In this document: piece by piece, positions 14,192 through 17,289 of the stretch | Layout: each line of letters starts with the position of its first letter | Position numbering within the stretch: the stretch's first letter is position 1 | Origin: Planctomycetota bacterium | GTDB lineage: Bacteria > Planctomycetota > J058 > JARGOJ01 | DNA: 17,289 nucleotides | Assembly (NCBI GenBank): GCA_029210225.1 | Contig: JARGOJ010000062.1 | Location: 1-17,289, forward strand | Reading direction: 5' to 3' | Notes under the pieces: model-generated | The model's input: only the letters and a program-made list of their open reading frames with translations | Database searches by the model: none | What the model was told of the DNA's origin: nothing | Made by a program: the position numbers and the translations under genes

Positions 14192-17100
14192 CTATTTCGA
14201 GCCAAGCTTTTCTAATGCTCTTCTGGCAGCAGCCCTCGAAGCATAATCTCTGTGCTTGAGTAAGCTTTTTAAGGCTTCCATGACAGGCTTTGTCTTAAGT
14301 CCTATTTTTGCCAGCGCAGAAGCGGTCCTCCAACGAGCGAATTTATTCTTCTTCAACGCTTCGAGAAGGGCAAGAGTGACCTTTTCAGCTTCAGCTGGAC
14401 CAGCAGTCCTGCCAATATTTCCTAATGCCTCCGCCGAAGAGCGACGAACCGATAGATCTTGAGAGTTCAAGGCTTGAATGAGAGCTGGAATTGCTTTCGG
14501 GCCAATGTTTCTTAGTGCCTCAACGGCAATGTAACGAACCCAGTCATCTCTATCGTTCAATGCATAAATGAGGGCCGCGATGGCGGAGTGTGTCACAGCT
14601 TCTTCGGCTTTGCCTGGACTGGTTGCCCCACCCATCCCTCCTAGCGCAGTGATCGCACGGTATTGCTTGTCGCCTTTGGCTTCTTTCACCATCTGAATAA
14701 GGACCGCGACGACGGAGCGTGTCGTGGCCTGATCGGCGTCGCTTCCATTGAGAGCCTGGCCAATCTTTCCCAATCCGGCCGCTGCAGAGCCACAGGCCTT
14801 GTCGTTTTTGTCTTTCAGTATTTTCAAAAGGACCGCGATGGCGGACCGTATCATGACCTTTTCAGCGTCGCTTTGATCGAGAGATCCGGCTATCTCTCCT
14901 AGTGCTTTCGCCGCAGAATTACGACTCTTGTTGTTCTTGTCTCTCAGCGTTTGAATAAGGGTCGCGACGGCAGAACCGATCATGTCTCTTTCAGCTTTGT
15001 TTCGGCTGTGGCCAGGCAAACTGGCCGCTCCAATGATGTCTCCTAATGCAAGAGCCGCAGAGTCACGGGCCGCGTTGCTTATGTCGCTTTTTAGCATTTG
15101 AATGAGCGGAAGAATGACCTGTTCAGCGCCAGACCCCAGCTCTCCTAATGCTTCAGCTGCAACCCCACGAATGGGGGTCTCGTAGTAGGAAATTTGATCG
15201 ATATCGCGATACCGATCATGTTTTGTGCGATTATCTTTCAATAATTGAATGAGGGGAAGAGCAGCCATTTCAACTTTGTCGGCTCCGAGATTTCGGCCGA
15301 ACTTTCCTAATGTGCGGATTGCAGGAATGCAAATCTCGAGGTCTTTGTCATTCGTTGTCTGAACAAGGGCCGTGACGACCGCCCTTGTCACGACCGGCTC
15401 AGAGCTGATTCCTTGGTCTTCTAATGAGGCAATCGCTCGTTTGCGGACGTCGTCATCTTTGTCTTTCAGCAATTGAATAAAGGCGAGAGTGGCCTCTTTA
15501 GGTCCTAAGATTCTTAATGTTGCTGAGGCAGCGTCACGAATGTCTTTGCTTTTGTCTTTCAGCATTTGGATAAGGACCACGACGGCGGAGCGTGTCATGG
15601 CCTTTTCTGCGTCCATAGGACTGCGTAGCATCGCTGTTTTCCCCAGTGCAACGGTTGCAGAGTGACGAACTTTGTCGTCTTTGTCTTTTAGTAATCGAAT
15701 CAGCGCCGCGACGGCGGACCGTGCTAGAGCGTTTGGCTTGGCGATCCGGCAAATTTTTCCTAAGGCAACGGCTGCAGAGCGACGGAGGCTGTCATTCTCT
15801 TCTTTCAGCAATAGAATAAGGGCAGGAATGGCTTTCTCAGTATTCGCCGGGCCATGGTGCTTAGCTATTTCTCCCAATACAAACACCACGGAGCGACGAA
15901 CGTCGTCGCTTTTGTCTTTCAGTAATAGAATAAGGGCAGAAACAGCTTTCTCAGCATTGGCTGGACGAAGGTCCTCGCTCATCTTGTCCAAGGCAATAGC
16001 AGCCGAGCGACGAACGTCGTCGCGTTTGTCTTTCAGGGCTAGCAAAAGAGCAGAGATAGCGTTATCAGCAATGGCTCGACGAGCGTCCTCGCCCCTAATG
16101 CCCAAGGCAATAGCAGCCAGTTGACGAACGCCGCTGTTCTCTTCTTTCAGCAATAGAATAAGGGCAGGAATGGCTTTCTCAGTACTCGCTGGACCGTGGT
16201 GCTCGGCTATTTTTCTTAATGCAAGGACTGCCGAGCTAGCAACGTCGTCGCTTTTGTCTTTCAGGCTTTGAATAAGAGGGATAATGGCCATCTTCACTAT
16301 ACTTGGACCAGGACCTCGGTTTATTTCTCCTAATGCCTTCGCCGCATATCTACGAATGCGTGCATCCTTGTCTCTCAATAATTGAATAAGGGCGGCAATG
16401 GCCTCTTTAGATCCGATTCTATTTAAAGCACTCGTTGCATGGTAGAGGACGTATGTATTCTTATTTTTCGATAATTGAATGAGAGCAGCAATGGCCTTTG
16501 TCGTAGATTTGTCAGCTTGGCTTGGATTGTGTTTCAGCACCCTGGCCCGGACAATTTCTCCTAGTGCAAAGGCTGCAGAGTGACGCACATCGTCGCTCTT
16601 GTCTTTTAGTAATTGAATCAGGGCAAGAATGGATATCTCCGCATCCGTTGAACCCAGAGAGTGGCCAAATTGCCCCAATAGCTTAGAGGCATATTGACGA
16701 ACGTCGTCGTTCTTGTCTTTCAATGCTTGAAGGAGGGTCGCGGTGGTGGATTGTGTCAGGACTTTCTCAGCAATGATTGTGTGGTTCTTGACGATGTCTT
16801 TTATTGCGCCCATCGCGTCGCGACGGACGTCTTTGTTTTCGTCTCTCAGTAATTGAATCAGAGCAGAGATGGCCTTGTTAGGCGCGATTTTTCCTAACGC
16901 CGTCTTCGCAGCAAAGTGACTAACCGTAGAGTCCTCATCCGTTAATGCTTGTATCAGCGCAGGGATGGCTTTCTCTGCGTTGCTTGGGCTGTAGTCCGGC
17001 ATTCTGGTAACCCAGCCGATTTCTCCTAATGCCTTCGCCGCAGATTCACAAACTTCATAGTTGTCCTTGAATTTCAATAATTTCACGAGAGCGGGAATGG

Positions 17101-17287
17101 CTTCCTCTGCATTCGTTGGAGCGTGGTCCCGAGCTATTTCTCTTATTGCCCTAGCCGCATACTCACGATCGTAGTAGTTTTCTTCTTTCAATGCTTGAAC
17201 AAGGCCAGAAATGGCTTTGTTGGGTGCTATTCTCTTTAACGCAGCGATCGCATTAAACGGGACTCCGTCGTTGTTGTATTTAAAAAA
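14192..17287 (-). CDS. Giant HEAT-repeat protein (N-terminus outside the window)
   Basis: The minus-strand frame is open from the right edge (first complete codon ends at 17287) to a stop at 14192-14194, giving at least 1031 residues. A TTG at 17191 should not be taken as the start: it codes the Leu of LVQALKEEN inside a repeat, and the upstream codons continue another repeat (VPFNAIAALKRIAPNK). About 26 repeats of the PBS-lyase HEAT type follow each other, with core A-x-ALI-x-LLKDK-x-DDVR-x2-AA-x-ALG-x-I. Many carry an extra linker such as GPANAEKAI, so spacing alternates between about 31 and 43 residues. The last repeat ends LEKLGSK. No enzyme domain, membrane segment or signal is visible in the part seen. 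It is probably a large flexible binding solenoid. A 342-bp module appears duplicated inside it. Confidence 0.88.
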   Translation of the reverse strand, partial: FFKYNNDGVPFNAIAALKRIAPNKAISGLVQALKEENYYDREYAARAIREIARDHAPTNAEEAIPALVKLLKFKDNYEVCESAAKALGEIGWVTRMPDYSPSNAEKAIPALIQALTDEDSTVSHFAAKTALGKIAPNKAISALIQLLRDENKDVRRDAMGAIKDIVKNHTIIAEKVLTQSTTATLLQALKDKNDDVRQYASKLLGQFGHSLGSTDAEISILALIQLLKDKSDDVRHSAAFALGEIVRARVLKHNPSQADKSTTKAIAALIQLSKNKNTYVLYHATSALNRIGSKEAIAALIQLLRDKDARIRRYAAKALGEINRGPGPSIVKMAIIPLIQSLKDKSDDVASSAVLALRKIAEHHGPASTEKAIPALILLLKEENSGVRQLAAIALGIRGEDARRAIADNAISALLLALKDKRDDVRRSAAIALDKMSEDLRPANAEKAVSALILLLKDKSDDVRRSVVFVLGEIAKHHGPANTEKAIPALILLLKEENDSLRRSAAVALGKICRIAKPNALARSAVAALIRLLKDKDDKVRHSATVALGKTAMLRSPMDAEKAMTRSAVVVLIQMLKDKSKDIRDAASATLRILGPKEATLAFIQLLKDKDDDVRKRAIASLEDQGISSEPVVTRAVVTALVQTTNDKDLEICIPAIRTLGKFGRNLGADKVEMAALPLIQLLKDNRTKHDRYRDIDQISYYETPIRGVAAEALGELGSGAEQVILPLIQMLKSDISNAARDSAALALGDIIGAASLPGHSRNKAERDMIGSAVATLIQTLRDKNNKSRNSAAKALGEIAGSLDQSDAEKVMIRSAIAVLLKILKDKNDKACGSAAAGLGKIGQALNGSDADQATTRSVVAVLIQMVKEAKGDKQYRAITALGGMGGATSPGKAEEAVTHSAIAALIYALNDRDDWVRYIAVEALRNIGPKAIPALIQALNSQDLSVRRSSAEALGNIGRTAGPAEAEKVTLALLEALKKNKFARWRTASALAKIGLKTKPVMEALKSLLKHRDYASRAAARRALEKLGSK
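15795..15842. repeat. 48-bp exact repeat inside the giant HEAT gene, copy A
   Basis: Bases 15795-15842 (from TTCTCTTCTTTCAGCAATAG to GCTTTCTCAGTA) are identical to 16137-16184. The offset of 342 bp is 114 codons, or about three HEAT repeats. Confidence 0.85.
16137..16184. repeat. 48-bp exact repeat inside the giant HEAT gene, copy B
   Basis: Second copy of 15795-15842. The similarity continues past the exact block, and CGTCGTCGCTTTTGTCTTTC at 15901 reappears at 16243 with the same 342-bp offset. Confidence 0.85.
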
Positions 17288-17289
17288 TT

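Noticed and set aside
17189..17191. TTG at 17191 as start of the giant HEAT protein
   Set aside because: The frame continues to the window edge and encodes another HEAT repeat upstream, so the true start lies outside.

Overview
The window looks like part of a Planctomycetota (or wider PVC-group) genome. The evidence is circumstantial: a 1439-residue Ser/Thr kinase joined through one membrane helix and a coiled coil to about fourteen WD40-like blades, three PBS-lyase-type HEAT-repeat proteins, a leucine-rich-repeat protein, membrane-anchored RING/PHD-like zinc-finger proteins and mixed ATG/GTG starts. No rRNA, tRNA, CRISPR array or transposase gene was seen. The replication gene and its adjoining repeats suggest that the contig may be a plasmid, chromid or integrated replicon.

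Layout: (1) 2-235, end of a leucine-rich-repeat gene. (2) 262-575, two copies of a palindromic REP/MITE-like element that share an exact 56-bp core, one carrying a 15-bp triple tandem repeat; a lone relative lies at 10410-10439. (3) 774-866, two strong hairpins, then the giant kinase (966-5285) and a secreted HEAT protein (5389-6471), both on +. (4) A leftward block from 10282 down to 6468: an isocitrate/isopropylmalate-dehydrogenase-family enzyme, a small two-helix membrane protein, two paralogous zinc-finger membrane proteins and a beta-lactamase-fold serine hydrolase. The hydrolase stop codon overlaps that of the HEAT protein. (5) 10625-12214, a leftward RepA-like replication initiator with a GTG start and a strong Shine-Dalgarno. 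Upstream of it, 12473-12961 holds about 16 copies of a 19-bp iteron, mostly spaced 20-22 bp apart; this is a likely replication origin. (6) A small HEAT protein (13476-14174, +) converging on a very large HEAT protein (14192 to the right edge, -) whose start lies outside the window.

The clearest functional unit is Rep plus its iterons. The most intriguing less-described unit is the membrane-protein/zinc-finger trio. The first gene of that trio has its ribosome-binding site buried in a 12-bp hairpin, which suggests translational control. The kinase and the repeat proteins (LRR, HEAT, WD40) are probably signalling and scaffold proteins, but nothing in the sequence fixes their partners.
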